Numbered from the stretch's first letter, positions 1-7,374 are shown. The stretch is 13,845 nucleotides of DNA from Alphaproteobacteria bacterium (GCA_028290805.1 JAQGJA010000111.1:1-13845); one strand, 5' to 3'. Program-made: numbers and translations. Notes: generated from the letters alone by a model not told the origin.

Positions 1-2
1 TC

Positions 3-1217
3 CTGCTCGGGCCGCTGGACCAGGGCTATTGGCCCGAAAGCAATCTGACGCCGCCATCGGGCGAGGCCTTGCGCCGCGATGTGCAATGGATCAAGGATTG
101 CGGCTTTAACACCGTGCGCAAGCACCAGAAAGTCGAAGATCCGCGTTTCATGTATTGGGCCGATAAACTGGGCGTCATGGTCTGGGGCGAAATGGCCAAT
201 GCGCAATCGGCCACGCCGCGCGGACAGCAGCGCACGCTGAATGAAATGAAGCGTGCCATCGAACGCGATTACAACCATCCTTGTATCATTACCTGGGTGC
301 CGGAAAATGAAAGCTTTAGCGGCCCCGGTTTGAAACACGGGATCAAGCAGCAATATACGTTCCAGCAGGAACTGATCGAAGAGATGCATACGCTGGACCC
401 AACGCGTCCGGCTTTGCCCGATGGCTGGCTGCATAACCCAGAGGCCGATATTATCGGCATCCATGATTATGCCGCAACCGGGGATGAGTTGCGCCAGCAT
501 TATATTGATTTTGAAACGGGCAGATCTTTGGAAGGCAATGCCGGGACTTCGCCTTATAAAATTATGGCCTTGGAAAGCCTGTACCGCCAGCAGCCGATCA
601 TTTTGACCGAAGTCGGCGGCTTCATGTATAACAGCCCCGAAGAATCCGGCATGGGCTATGCCACGATCAACGGCACCGAAGATTACCTCAATAAATATGA
701 GGAGATTGCCCAGGCGATCATGGATTCAACCCCGATTTCCGGGGCGATTTTTACCCAGGCCTATCATGTGGAAACGGAAAAGAACGGTTTCCAGACCTAT
801 GACCGCCAGCCGCTTGTCCCGCCTGAAAAGATCAAGGCCATCAATGACCGGATCTTCAGCAAGGAGAATATCCGCCGTGATCTCAAACTGCGCAAGCACC
901 AGATGCTTGTGGCGGCCAAGGTCTTGCGCGAAAAAGCCCTTTTGGTCAGCAGCCTGCGCGCCTCCAACCCTTATCCCACAGTGCAGGCGGGCCTTAATCC
1001 CCAGGCGCTGGATACCGATTTGATGGATATCCTGTTGCCCTGCACGATCAAGGATCACCATGCATTGGACGAGGTTTTGGAGAATCTGAAAAACACGCGC
1101 AATGAGCCTCCTGCCCCCGGACATCACCACAACCGTCATTCCCGTGCTTCGCAACTGGGCAAGGGCGGCGGTGGCGACAAGCATAGCGGCATAAAACGGC
1201 ATAGCAGCCATTTGTAA
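3..1217 (+). CDS. Glycoside hydrolase family 2 protein, 5' end missing
   Basis: The reading frame is open from base 3, so the true start lies upstream; 404 residues are visible. The TTG at 69 is in frame but only internal, because the codons before it already read a typical GH2 stretch (LDQGYWPESN). The visible part is the C-terminal TIM barrel of a GH2 enzyme (beta-galactosidase, beta-glucuronidase or beta-mannosidase group), which cleaves beta-linked sugars by a retaining mechanism. The likely acid/base is the second Glu of PENES (codon 309-311, visible residue 103). The likely nucleophile is Glu in ILTEVGG (codon 609-611, visible residue 203). The barrel seems to end near TYDRQPLVPPEKIKAINDRI (visible residues 265-284). 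About 85 mostly charged, helix-like residues follow, then a His/Gly-rich tail of 36 residues ending at TAA. Substrate and cellular location cannot be told because the N-terminus is missing. Family assignment is firm; the exact activity is unknown. Confidence 0.88.
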   Translation: MLGPLDQGYWPESNLTPPSGEALRRDVQWIKDCGFNTVRKHQKVEDPRFMYWADKLGVMVWGEMANAQSATPRGQQRTLNEMKRAIERDYNHPCIITWVPENESFSGPGLKHGIKQQYTFQQELIEEMHTLDPTRPALPDGWLHNPEADIIGIHDYAATGDELRQHYIDFETGRSLEGNAGTSPYKIMALESLYRQQPIILTEVGGFMYNSPEESGMGYATINGTEDYLNKYEEIAQAIMDSTPISGAIFTQAYHVETEKNGFQTYDRQPLVPPEKIKAINDRIFSKENIRRDLKLRKHQMLVAAKVLREKALLVSSLRASNPYPTVQAGLNPQALDTDLMDILLPCTIKDHHALDEVLENLKNTRNEPPAPGHHHNRHSRASQLGKGGGGDKHSGIKRHSSHL

Positions 1218-1259
1218 GCTGTCCGGTTTTAATGCGGCCATCGCAGGAACGGCCTGGTA

Positions 1260-1307
1260 AAAATATTGTCCGCTTATACTGTGCTTTATAAACAGTATCA
1301 ATATTTT
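1260..1307 (+). repeat. Nested inverted repeats in front of the YihY gene
   Basis: Two perfect inverted repeats are nested here. The outer arms are AAAATATTG (1260-1268) and CAATATTTT (1299-1307). The inner arms are ATACTGT (1276-1282) and ACAGTAT (1292-1298) around a 9-nt spacer. The inner right arm directly abuts the outer right arm, and a 7-nt asymmetric bulge (1269-1275) lies on the left. The outer right arm ends one base before the GGAG ribosome binding site. In DNA this could be an operator. In RNA it could fold into a hairpin next to the translation start. A weak promoter pair (TTGTCC 1266-1271, TATAAA 1287-1292, 15-bp spacing) lies inside it. The repeats are directly visible; any function is inferred. 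Confidence 0.6.
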
Positions 1308-1311
1308 GGAG
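1308..1311 (+). promoter_or_regulatory. Ribosome binding site GGAG for the YihY gene
   Basis: GGAG lies six bases before the ATG at 1318. This decides the start against the in-frame TTG at 1306, which would overlap the Shine-Dalgarno itself. Confidence 0.75.
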
Positions 1312-1317
1312 AATATT

Positions 1318-2238
1318 ATGAAGCCTGCCGATTATTATCACCTTTTGAAACATACTGTCAGTGAATGGATAGACGATAAAGTGCCGCGCCTGGGGGCGGC
1401 CCTGGCGTTTTACAGTATTTTGTCTTTGGGGCCGTTATTGCTGCTGGCCCTTGCGGCGGCGGGGCTGATCTTTGGGCATGAGGCGGCGCAGGGGAAAATC
1501 GTCGCTGAAATCCAGGGGCTTATCGGCCAGGACGGGGCGCGCGCCATCCAGGATATGATCGCCGATTCGGCCGAAGAGAAAGATACCGGTATTGTAGCGT
1601 CGATCATCGGGATCGTCATGCTTTTGGTCGGTGCTTCGGGCGTATTCGGCCAATTGCAGGATGCCATGAACACGATCTGGGAAGTCCAGCCCAAACCGGG
1701 CCGCGGTATTTTGGGCATGATCCGCGACCGCTTCCTGTCTTTCACCATGGTGCTAGGCACCGGGTTCATGCTGCTCAGTTCGCTGGTGTTAAGCACGGCG
1801 CTGGCGGCTTTGTCGGAATATACCAATGGCGTGTTCGAGGATTTTGCCGCCGTGATGCATGTGGTTAATTTCATCATCAGCTTTGCCGTTATTTCCCTTT
1901 TGTTTGCCGTCATTTTCAAATATCTGCCCGATGCCAAAGTGGCGTGGCGCGATGTCTGGACGGGGGCGATCATTACGGCTTTCCTGTTCACTGTGGGTAA
2001 ATTCGCCATCGGGCTTTATCTGGGCCACAGCGCCTTTGGTTCGTCCTATGGCGCGGCAGGATCGCTGGTCGTGATCCTGGTCTGGATTTATTATTCTTCG
2101 CAAATTTTGTTTTTTGGCGCCGAATTTACCCAGGTTTACGCCAATCGTTTCGGGGACAAGATCGTACCGGCCCCGACGGCGGAAAAAGTGACCGAGGGCG
2201 AACGCGCCAATCAGGGCATGAAGCCGGTTACGGGATAG
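1318..2238 (+). CDS. YihY/virulence factor BrkB family inner-membrane protein
   Basis: A 306-residue integral membrane protein. Six hydrophobic segments are visible at about residues 26-53, 91-111, 139-164, 182-203, 213-236 and 246-268. Family hallmarks are the N-terminal RLGAALAFYSILSLGPLL stretch, the QLQDAMNTIWEV segment after the second helix, the YLPDAKVAWRDVWTGA loop and the final ILFFGAEFTQVYANRFG. The length fits the family (about 280-320). The family was once annotated as ribonuclease BN by mistake; its molecular role is not established, and transport has been suggested. The C-terminal tail after about residue 280 is polar and probably cytoplasmic. The ATG at 1318 is chosen because GGAG sits six bases upstream. 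The gene is 100 bp after the GH2 gene and 111 bp before glgX, so it looks like its own transcription unit rather than part of the glycogen operon. Confidence 0.9.
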   Translation: MKPADYYHLLKHTVSEWIDDKVPRLGAALAFYSILSLGPLLLLALAAAGLIFGHEAAQGKIVAEIQGLIGQDGARAIQDMIADSAEEKDTGIVASIIGIVMLLVGASGVFGQLQDAMNTIWEVQPKPGRGILGMIRDRFLSFTMVLGTGFMLLSSLVLSTALAALSEYTNGVFEDFAAVMHVVNFIISFAVISLLFAVIFKYLPDAKVAWRDVWTGAIITAFLFTVGKFAIGLYLGHSAFGSSYGAAGSLVVILVWIYYSSQILFFGAEFTQVYANRFGDKIVPAPTAEKVTEGERANQGMKPVTG

Positions 2239-2349
2239 GCCGGTTCTAGGTCTGTCAGATCCGTATATATTTTTTACGGGCGGTTAAATTTATTTGAAAT
2301 ATACTATGAAGTGTTTTTTAGCGCCAATTTTTATAAGGAATTTATTGTC
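2239..2349 (+). promoter_or_regulatory. AT-rich spacer before glgX, probable promoter region
   Basis: This 111-bp gap precedes the seven-gene glycogen/trehalose run, so it should hold its main promoter. TTGAAA (2294-2299) resembles a -35 box but has no good -10 box at 16-18 bp. TATACT (2300-2305) resembles a -10 box but has no good -35 box. A small odd-centred dyad TATTT-G-AAATA covers 2291-2301. A weak hairpin CCGTA/TACGG (2261-2265 and 2275-2279) follows the YihY stop but is too short and AT-looped to call a terminator. The region is inferred from position; no exact boxes are claimed. Confidence 0.4.
2335..2340 (+). promoter_or_regulatory. Ribosome binding site AAGGAA for glgX
   Basis: AAGGAA ends nine bases before the GTG at 2350. 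It supports that start over the in-frame GTG at 2311, which has no Shine-Dalgarno and would add 13 residues unlike the family's N-terminus. Confidence 0.65.
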
Positions 2350-4470
2350 GTGAGTAAATTTAAAGTAACAGAAGGCCTCCCTTATCCGATGGGCGCGACA
2401 TGGGATGGCAAGGGCACGAATTTCGCCTTGTTTTCCGCCAATGCGACCAAGGTGGAATTGTGCATTTTCGACAAGACCGGCAAGCGGGAAAAAGCCCGTA
2501 TCGCCTTGCCCGAATACACCAATGAAATCTGGCACGGGCATGTGGCCGGGGTTGCTCCGGGGGATGTCTATGGCTATCGCGTACATGGGCCCTTCGATCC
2601 GGAAAACGGCCACCGCTTTAACCCCAATAAATTATTGCTGGACCCTTATGCGCTGGCGCATATCGGCGATATTACCTGGCATCCGTCTTGTTTCGCCTAT
2701 CGCCGCGGGGACGACGATAAGGATTTAAGTTTCGATGATCAGGACAGCGCCCCTTATGTGCCGCGCTGTTTGGTGGTCGACCAAGAATTCGAATGGTCGA
2801 CCGAACCCGTGCCGCGCCGCGTGCCCTGGGAAAGCACGATCATTTATGAAACCCATGTGCGCGGTTTTACCAAACTGCATCCAAAAGTGCCGGAGAAACT
2901 GCGCGGGACTTATGCGGGGCTGGCGGTAAAAGAGGTTATTGATTATATCAAATCCACCGGCGTGACCTCGGTCAGCCTTTTGCCTATTCATACTTTTCTC
3001 AGCGGGCAATCCTTGCTGGAAAAAAAGCTGAAAAATTATTGGGGCTATAATTCCATCGGGTTTTTCGCCCCGCATCCGCTTTATGCGGCAAGGCCGAAAG
3101 AAGCCTTGCATGAATTCAAGGAAATGGTTGAACGGTTTCATGATGCGGGCCTCGAGGTCATTCTGGACGTGGTATACAACCACACCGCCGAAGGCAATGA
3201 AATGGGGCCGACCCTTTCCTTCAAAGGAATCGACAATGCCTCTTATTACCGGCTGCAGGCGGATAATAAGCGCTATTACATCAATGACACCGGCACGGGC
3301 AATACGCTGAACCTGTCCCATCCGCGCGTCTTGCAGATGGTGACGGATTCATTGCGGTACTGGGTAACCGAAGCGCGCATTGATGGGTTCCGTTTCGATC
3401 TGGGCACGATCCTGGCGCGCGAACCGCACGGCTTTGACGATCAGAGCGGTTTTTTAAAGGCCTGCAGCCAGGACCCCATTTTAAGCGCCGTCAAACTGAT
3501 CGCCGAGCCCTGGGATTGCGGTCCCGGCGGGTATCAGGTCGGCAGCTTTCCGCCCGGCTGGTCCGAATGGAACGACAAGTTCCGCGATACGGTGCGCGAT
3601 TTCTGGCGCGGCGATGCCAGCGCCAATGAGATTGCCCCGCGCCTTTGCGCCTCGGGCGATATTTATAACCATTCCGGACGCAAGCCTTCGGCTTCAGTGA
3701 ATTTCATTACGGCGCATGATGGTTTCACGTTGAATGACCTTGTTTCCTATAACGAAAAACACAACGAGGCCAACCAGGAAGACGGCAAGGATGGCGCCGA
3801 TGATAACCGTTCCTGGAATTGTGGTGCCGAAGGCAAGACGGATGATGCGGAAATCAACCGGTTGCGTTTGCGCCAGATGAAAAATCTGCTCGCCACATTG
3901 CTGTTGTCCCAGGGCACGCCAATGCTGCAGGCCGGAGATGAATTCGCCCGGACCCAGGACGGCAACAACAATGCTTATTGCCAGGATAACGAAATCAGCT
4001 GGCTGCATTGGGAAAATGTCGAAAACCATCCCTTGCTGGCATTTACACGCAAGCTGACTGGTATCCGTCATCAATATCCCGTGCTGGAAAATCCGCGCTT
4101 TTTTACGTCGGATTCACATGGCGATTCCGAATTGCGCGATTTGACCTGGATCAACGCCAATGGTTTGGCGATGCAGGGGCATCACTGGGATGGCAATATG
4201 CGCTGTTTCGGCATGCTGATGGATGGCTGCGTCAAATCAATGGGAGTTTGCACGCCCGGGTCCGAGGCCAGATTGTTGCTGGTCTTCAATGGCTGGCATG
4301 AAGCGGTGCATTTCACTTTGCCGGAATATCCGACCGGTTCGCAGTGGCAGATCTTGATCGATACGAACCAGGAAACGGAATTGCCGGAGGAAAGCTTCAA
4401 GGCAGGGCATGTGTATGAAACCGCCGGGCGTTCCGTGCTGCTTTTTATACTCCAAAAGAATGAGGGATAA
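2350..4470 (+). CDS. glgX: Glycogen debranching enzyme GlgX
   Basis: A 706-residue GH13 isoamylase-type enzyme that hydrolyses alpha-1,6 branch points of glycogen, normally the short stubs left after phosphorylase, releasing linear maltodextrins in the cytoplasm. A CBM48-like N-terminal domain (about residues 9-130, starting LPYPMGATWDGKGTNFALF) is followed by the GH13 barrel (about 160-560) and a C-terminal beta domain. All catalytic regions are present: DVVYNH (273-278), the nucleophile Asp350 in GFRFDLG, the acid/base Glu386 in LIAEPWD, and the HD pair 456-457 in FITAHDGF. The GlgX-type segments GGYQVGSFPPGWSEWNDKFR and DDNRSWNCGAEG are also intact. GTG at 2350 is taken as the start because of the AAGGAA site; GTG 2311 is an alternative. 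The next gene starts two bases after the stop. With TreY and TreZ downstream, this enzyme probably also plays the TreX role of supplying linear chains for trehalose formation (inference). Confidence 0.95.
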   Translation: MSKFKVTEGLPYPMGATWDGKGTNFALFSANATKVELCIFDKTGKREKARIALPEYTNEIWHGHVAGVAPGDVYGYRVHGPFDPENGHRFNPNKLLLDPYALAHIGDITWHPSCFAYRRGDDDKDLSFDDQDSAPYVPRCLVVDQEFEWSTEPVPRRVPWESTIIYETHVRGFTKLHPKVPEKLRGTYAGLAVKEVIDYIKSTGVTSVSLLPIHTFLSGQSLLEKKLKNYWGYNSIGFFAPHPLYAARPKEALHEFKEMVERFHDAGLEVILDVVYNHTAEGNEMGPTLSFKGIDNASYYRLQADNKRYYINDTGTGNTLNLSHPRVLQMVTDSLRYWVTEARIDGFRFDLGTILAREPHGFDDQSGFLKACSQDPILSAVKLIAEPWDCGPGGYQVGSFPPGWSEWNDKFRDTVRDFWRGDASANEIAPRLCASGDIYNHSGRKPSASVNFITAHDGFTLNDLVSYNEKHNEANQEDGKDGADDNRSWNCGAEGKTDDAEINRLRLRQMKNLLATLLLSQGTPMLQAGDEFARTQDGNNNAYCQDNEISWLHWENVENHPLLAFTRKLTGIRHQYPVLENPRFFTSDSHGDSELRDLTWINANGLAMQGHHWDGNMRCFGMLMDGCVKSMGVCTPGSEARLLLVFNGWHEAVHFTLPEYPTGSQWQILIDTNQETELPEESFKAGHVYETAGRSVLLFILQKNEG

Positions 4471-4472
4471 GG

Positions 4473-5432
4473 ATGCGCCTGGGTTACCATTGCTCGCACG
4501 AACAATTTGCGCCGCGCGATTTATTGGAATATGCGCAACTGGCAGAGCAGGCCGGTTTTACCACGGCGATGTCATCCGAACATATCGCGCCATGGTCGGT
4601 GCGCCAAGGCAATTCCGGTTTCGGCTGGGCCTGGCTTGGGGCGGCATTACAGGCAACGGAGATGTCTTTTGGGTCGCTGGCGATTCCGGGGGGCTGGCGC
4701 TATCACCCGGTGGTGGTCGCGCATGCTTTTGCCACCTTGGCGCAGATGTTCCCGGGCCGAGTGCCCTGGATTGCGGCGGGCAGCGGCGAGGCGATGAACG
4801 AATATATGGTCGGTGCCGGCTGGCCCGACAAGGATGAGCGCAATGCCCGCATGCGCGGAGGAGTCGAGATCATCCGCGCTTTGTGGCGCGGCGAAACGGT
4901 GACCAGCGACGGGCTGCACAAAACAAAGGATGCAAAACTCTGGACCCTGCCGGAAAAAGCGCCGCTGATTTACGGGGCGGCCTTGTCGGAAAAAACGGCT
5001 GGCTGGCTGGGCGAATGGGCCGATGGGTTGATCACGGTGAATGATACGGTTCCTGCCGTGGAAAAAATCGTCCGCGCCTTCCGTAATAATGGCGGACAGG
5101 GAAAACCGGTCGTCCTGCAATTGCAGATCAGCTGGGACGAAACGGTGGAACAGGCGCGCGCCAATGTGTTCGACCAGTGGCGGCATGTGGCGTCGGATGC
5201 GCCAAAAGACAATCTGAAAACCCCGGAAGAATTCGATGCGGCCTGCAGCGATGTGCAACCGCATCATATGGATAAAAAGCTTCTGGTTACGGCGGACGCC
5301 CGGGATATCGTGACGCATATCCGCGAATATGCCGCGCTTGGTTTTGACGAGATTTACCTGCATGATGCGGGACGCAACCAGCGTGAATTCCTTGCGCTGA
5401 TGAAAGAACACGTCATGCCGGAATTTAAATGA
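4473..5432 (+). CDS. LLM-class flavin/F420-type oxidoreductase, FGD-like
   Basis: A 319-residue luciferase-like monooxygenase fold protein. It resembles F420-dependent glucose-6-phosphate dehydrogenase (FGD) and, I believe, the related TIGR03885 group described as probable non-F420, FMN-using relatives. Matching family segments are EQFAPRDLLEYAQLAEQAGF (residues 10-29), SSEHIAPW (34-41), RYHPVVVAHAFATL (76-89) and AAGSGEAMNE (101-110). His37, Trp41 and Glu106 line up by eye with the active-site His40, Trp44 and Glu109 of mycobacterial FGD1. Of the three FGD1 phosphate-binding residues, Lys259 appears kept (Lys245), Arg283 is Lys269, and Lys198 is replaced (Thr192). The substrate is unknown; a sugar or sugar phosphate is an inference. 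The ATG lies two bases after the glgX stop with GAGGG at 4462-4466, inside the end of glgX, and the stop overlaps the glgB start (ATGA). It is therefore almost certainly co-expressed and translationally coupled with the glycogen genes. Confidence 0.85.
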   Translation: MRLGYHCSHEQFAPRDLLEYAQLAEQAGFTTAMSSEHIAPWSVRQGNSGFGWAWLGAALQATEMSFGSLAIPGGWRYHPVVVAHAFATLAQMFPGRVPWIAAGSGEAMNEYMVGAGWPDKDERNARMRGGVEIIRALWRGETVTSDGLHKTKDAKLWTLPEKAPLIYGAALSEKTAGWLGEWADGLITVNDTVPAVEKIVRAFRNNGGQGKPVVLQLQISWDETVEQARANVFDQWRHVASDAPKDNLKTPEEFDAACSDVQPHHMDKKLLVTADARDIVTHIREYAALGFDEIYLHDAGRNQREFLALMKEHVMPEFK

Positions 5433-7315
5433 GCCTGCTTACCCCGGACGATCTTTATTACTTTAACGAAGGCCGCGCTTTTCGCCTGTTTGACCGCATG
5501 GGGGCGCATTTGAATGGGAAGGGCGGCGTCGATTTCGCGGTCTGGGCCCCGAATGCCAAGGCCGTTTCGGTTATCGGCGATTTCAATGGCTGGAAAAAAG
5601 GCGTCGATTTCCTCTCCCCCATGGGACATTCCGGCATCTGGTCTGGACATGTGGAACGGGCGCATAAAGGCGATGTCTATAAATTCCACATCCATTCCCA
5701 TGTGCATAACCAGCATCTGGAAAAAGCCGACCCGTTTGCTTTTTGCACGGAAAAACTGCCCGGCACGGGTTCGGTCATCTGGGACCTGGGTTATGAATGG
5801 CAGGACCAGGAATGGATGGCCCAGCGCTGGAAACACCAGCAACGCAATGCGCCCATTTCGGTATATGAAGTGCATTTAGGTTCGTGGCGGCAAAAATGGG
5901 AGGATGGGCACCGATCGCTTTCCTATGCCGAAATGGCGGATGAACTTGTGGCCTATGTGGCAGAGATGGGCTTTACCCATGTCGAATTCCTGCCCGTGAT
6001 GGAGCATCCTTTTACCGGCTCCTGGGGGTACCAAGTCACGGGTTATTTTGCGCCGACGCGGCGTTACGGCGACCCCCAGGATCTGATGCATTTAATCGAT
6101 AAACTGCACCAGGCGGGCATTGCTGTTATTTTGGACTGGGTCCCGTCGCATTTTGCTGTCGATGACTATGCGCTGGTGAAATTCGACGGCACATCGCTGT
6201 ATGAGCATGAAGACCCGCGCCAGGGGTATCATCCCGACTGGGGCAGCTATATTTTCAATTACGACCGCAACGAGGTGCGCAGTTTTTTAATCAGCAACGC
6301 GATGTTCTGGCTGGAGAAATACCATGTCGATGCCTTGCGCGTCGATGCGGTGGCGTCGATGCTTTACCTGGATTATTCGCGCAAGGCGGGCGAATGGATT
6401 CCCAATAATGAAGGCGGGCGCGAAAACAAGGGCGCGACGCGTTTCCTGCGTGATCTGAATGAAGCGGTGTACAATAATTTTCCCGATATCCAGATGATCG
6501 CCGAAGAATCCACCGCCTGGAGCGGGGTGTCGCGCCCTGTGGATATGGGCGGGCTTGGTTTTGGTTTTAAATGGGATATGGGCTGGATGCATGATACGCT
6601 GCATTATTTCCAGCATGATCCGATCCACCGGAAATATCACCAGAATGATTTAACCTTCCGCGCCATTTATGCCTTTACCGAAAATTTCATGCTGCCGCTT
6701 TCGCATGACGAGGTGGTGCATGGCAAAGGCTCATTGCTGCGAAAGATGGCCGGGGATGACTGGCAGAAATTCGCCAATCTGCGCGCGCTTTATACCTATA
6801 TGTACAGCCAGCCGGGCAAGAAATTATTATTCATGGGCAATGAATTCGCCCAGTGGGATGAGTGGAACCATCACCAAAGCCTGGACTGGCATTTGCTGGG
6901 CTTTGACCGCCACCATCAGATGCAGGCTTTGGTGCGCGATCTGAACCATCTCTATAAAAATGAAACGGCGTTGCAGATCGATTGCGAGCCGACAGGTTTC
7001 GAATGGGTCGATGCCAGTGACAACGCCCAAAGCATCCTTAGCTACCTGCGCAAAAATCCAGAAACGGGGGAAACGATTTTCTGCATCTTTAACTTGACGC
7101 CGATGCCGCGGCATGATTATGAAATAGGGCTGGCTTTGCCAGGGGCATGGCAGGAAATATTTAACAGCGATGCGTTACACTATGGCGGTAACGGTTTTGT
7201 GAATGGCACAGTGGAAACCATAATGGTGCCAAGCCATGGACAGGCCCAGTCCGTGTCTTTGGTATTGCCGGCATTGAGCGGGGTGTTTTTAAAATATAGG
7301 GCCCATAAGAAATAA
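5429..7315 (+). CDS. glgB: 1,4-alpha-glucan branching enzyme GlgB, short N-terminus
   Basis: A 628-residue GH13 enzyme that cuts alpha-1,4 glucan and re-attaches the piece through an alpha-1,6 link, making the branches of glycogen. One CBM48 domain (about residues 30-115, including FAVWAPNAKAVSVIGDFNGW) precedes the barrel. Catalytic regions are the DWVPSHF segment (236-242), the nucleophile Asp306 in DALRVDAVASM, the acid/base Glu359 in IAEESTAW, and His426-Asp427 in LPLSHDEVVHGKGS. The branching-enzyme signature GFGFKWDMGWMHDTL (377-391) and MGNEFAQWDEW are present. The C-terminal beta domain covers roughly the last 100 residues. At 628 residues it is about 100 shorter than E. coli GlgB (728) because the extra N-terminal N1 module is absent. 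The ATG at 5429 overlaps the preceding stop by four bases, with GGA at 5420-5422. An 83-bp gap follows before glgC. Confidence 0.96.
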   Translation: MSLLTPDDLYYFNEGRAFRLFDRMGAHLNGKGGVDFAVWAPNAKAVSVIGDFNGWKKGVDFLSPMGHSGIWSGHVERAHKGDVYKFHIHSHVHNQHLEKADPFAFCTEKLPGTGSVIWDLGYEWQDQEWMAQRWKHQQRNAPISVYEVHLGSWRQKWEDGHRSLSYAEMADELVAYVAEMGFTHVEFLPVMEHPFTGSWGYQVTGYFAPTRRYGDPQDLMHLIDKLHQAGIAVILDWVPSHFAVDDYALVKFDGTSLYEHEDPRQGYHPDWGSYIFNYDRNEVRSFLISNAMFWLEKYHVDALRVDAVASMLYLDYSRKAGEWIPNNEGGRENKGATRFLRDLNEAVYNNFPDIQMIAEESTAWSGVSRPVDMGGLGFGFKWDMGWMHDTLHYFQHDPIHRKYHQNDLTFRAIYAFTENFMLPLSHDEVVHGKGSLLRKMAGDDWQKFANLRALYTYMYSQPGKKLLFMGNEFAQWDEWNHHQSLDWHLLGFDRHHQMQALVRDLNHLYKNETALQIDCEPTGFEWVDASDNAQSILSYLRKNPETGETIFCIFNLTPMPRHDYEIGLALPGAWQEIFNSDALHYGGNGFVNGTVETIMVPSHGQAQSVSLVLPALSGVFLKYRAHKK

Positions 7316-7332
7316 GCATCGGTTCAATATTT

Positions 7333-7374
7333 AAAATTTATGGCGAATCCAATTAGGATATAATAATAAATTTT
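7333..7374 (+). repeat. AT-only inverted repeat flanking the glgC -10 box
   Basis: Perfect 9-bp arms AAAATTTAT (7333-7341) and ATAAATTTT (7366-7374) are separated by 24 bp that contain the TATAAT box. Each arm carries an AAATTT core, 34 bp apart. An 8-bp palindrome CTCTAGAG follows at 7375-7382. In so AT-rich a gap, chance is a real possibility, but the placement around the -10 box and probable start site is operator-like. Confidence 0.4.
7336..7364 (+). promoter_or_regulatory. Candidate internal promoter for glgC-glgA-treZ-treY
   Basis: TATAAT (7359-7364) is a perfect sigma-70-type -10 box in the 83-bp gap between glgB and glgC. The -35 side is weak: TTTATG at 7337-7342 matches TTGACA at three positions with 16-bp spacing. 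Transcription would begin near 7371, leaving a short leader of roughly 28 bases before the glgC ATG. No terminator is visible after glgB, so read-through from upstream is also likely. Confidence 0.4.

Noticed and set aside
69..71. TTG as the start codon of the GH2 gene
   Set aside because: The frame continues upstream to the window edge and already encodes conserved GH2 sequence, so this codon is internal.
1102..1194. Short ORF starting MSLLPPDITTTV in another frame at the GH2 end, possibly a frameshifted true C-terminus or small gene
   Set aside because: It has only 30 codons, no Shine-Dalgarno and no similarity I recognise. It does not restore a GH2-like ending.
726..1301. 191-codon open frame on the minus strand across the GH2 end and the spacer, with hydrophobic stretches
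   Set aside because: It starts at a TTG without a Shine-Dalgarno, overlaps a clearly coding GH2 region, and resembles no family I know. It is best read as a shadow frame.
2261..2279. Hairpin CCGTA/TACGG after the YihY stop as a terminator
   Set aside because: The stem is only 5 bp and the T run is in the loop rather than after the stem, so it does not fit an intrinsic terminator.
4647..5411. 254-codon open frame on the minus strand opposite the LLM oxidoreductase
   Set aside because: It is exactly antisense to a well supported gene, with an Arg/His/Phe-rich composition typical of reverse-frame shadows and no recognisable domain.
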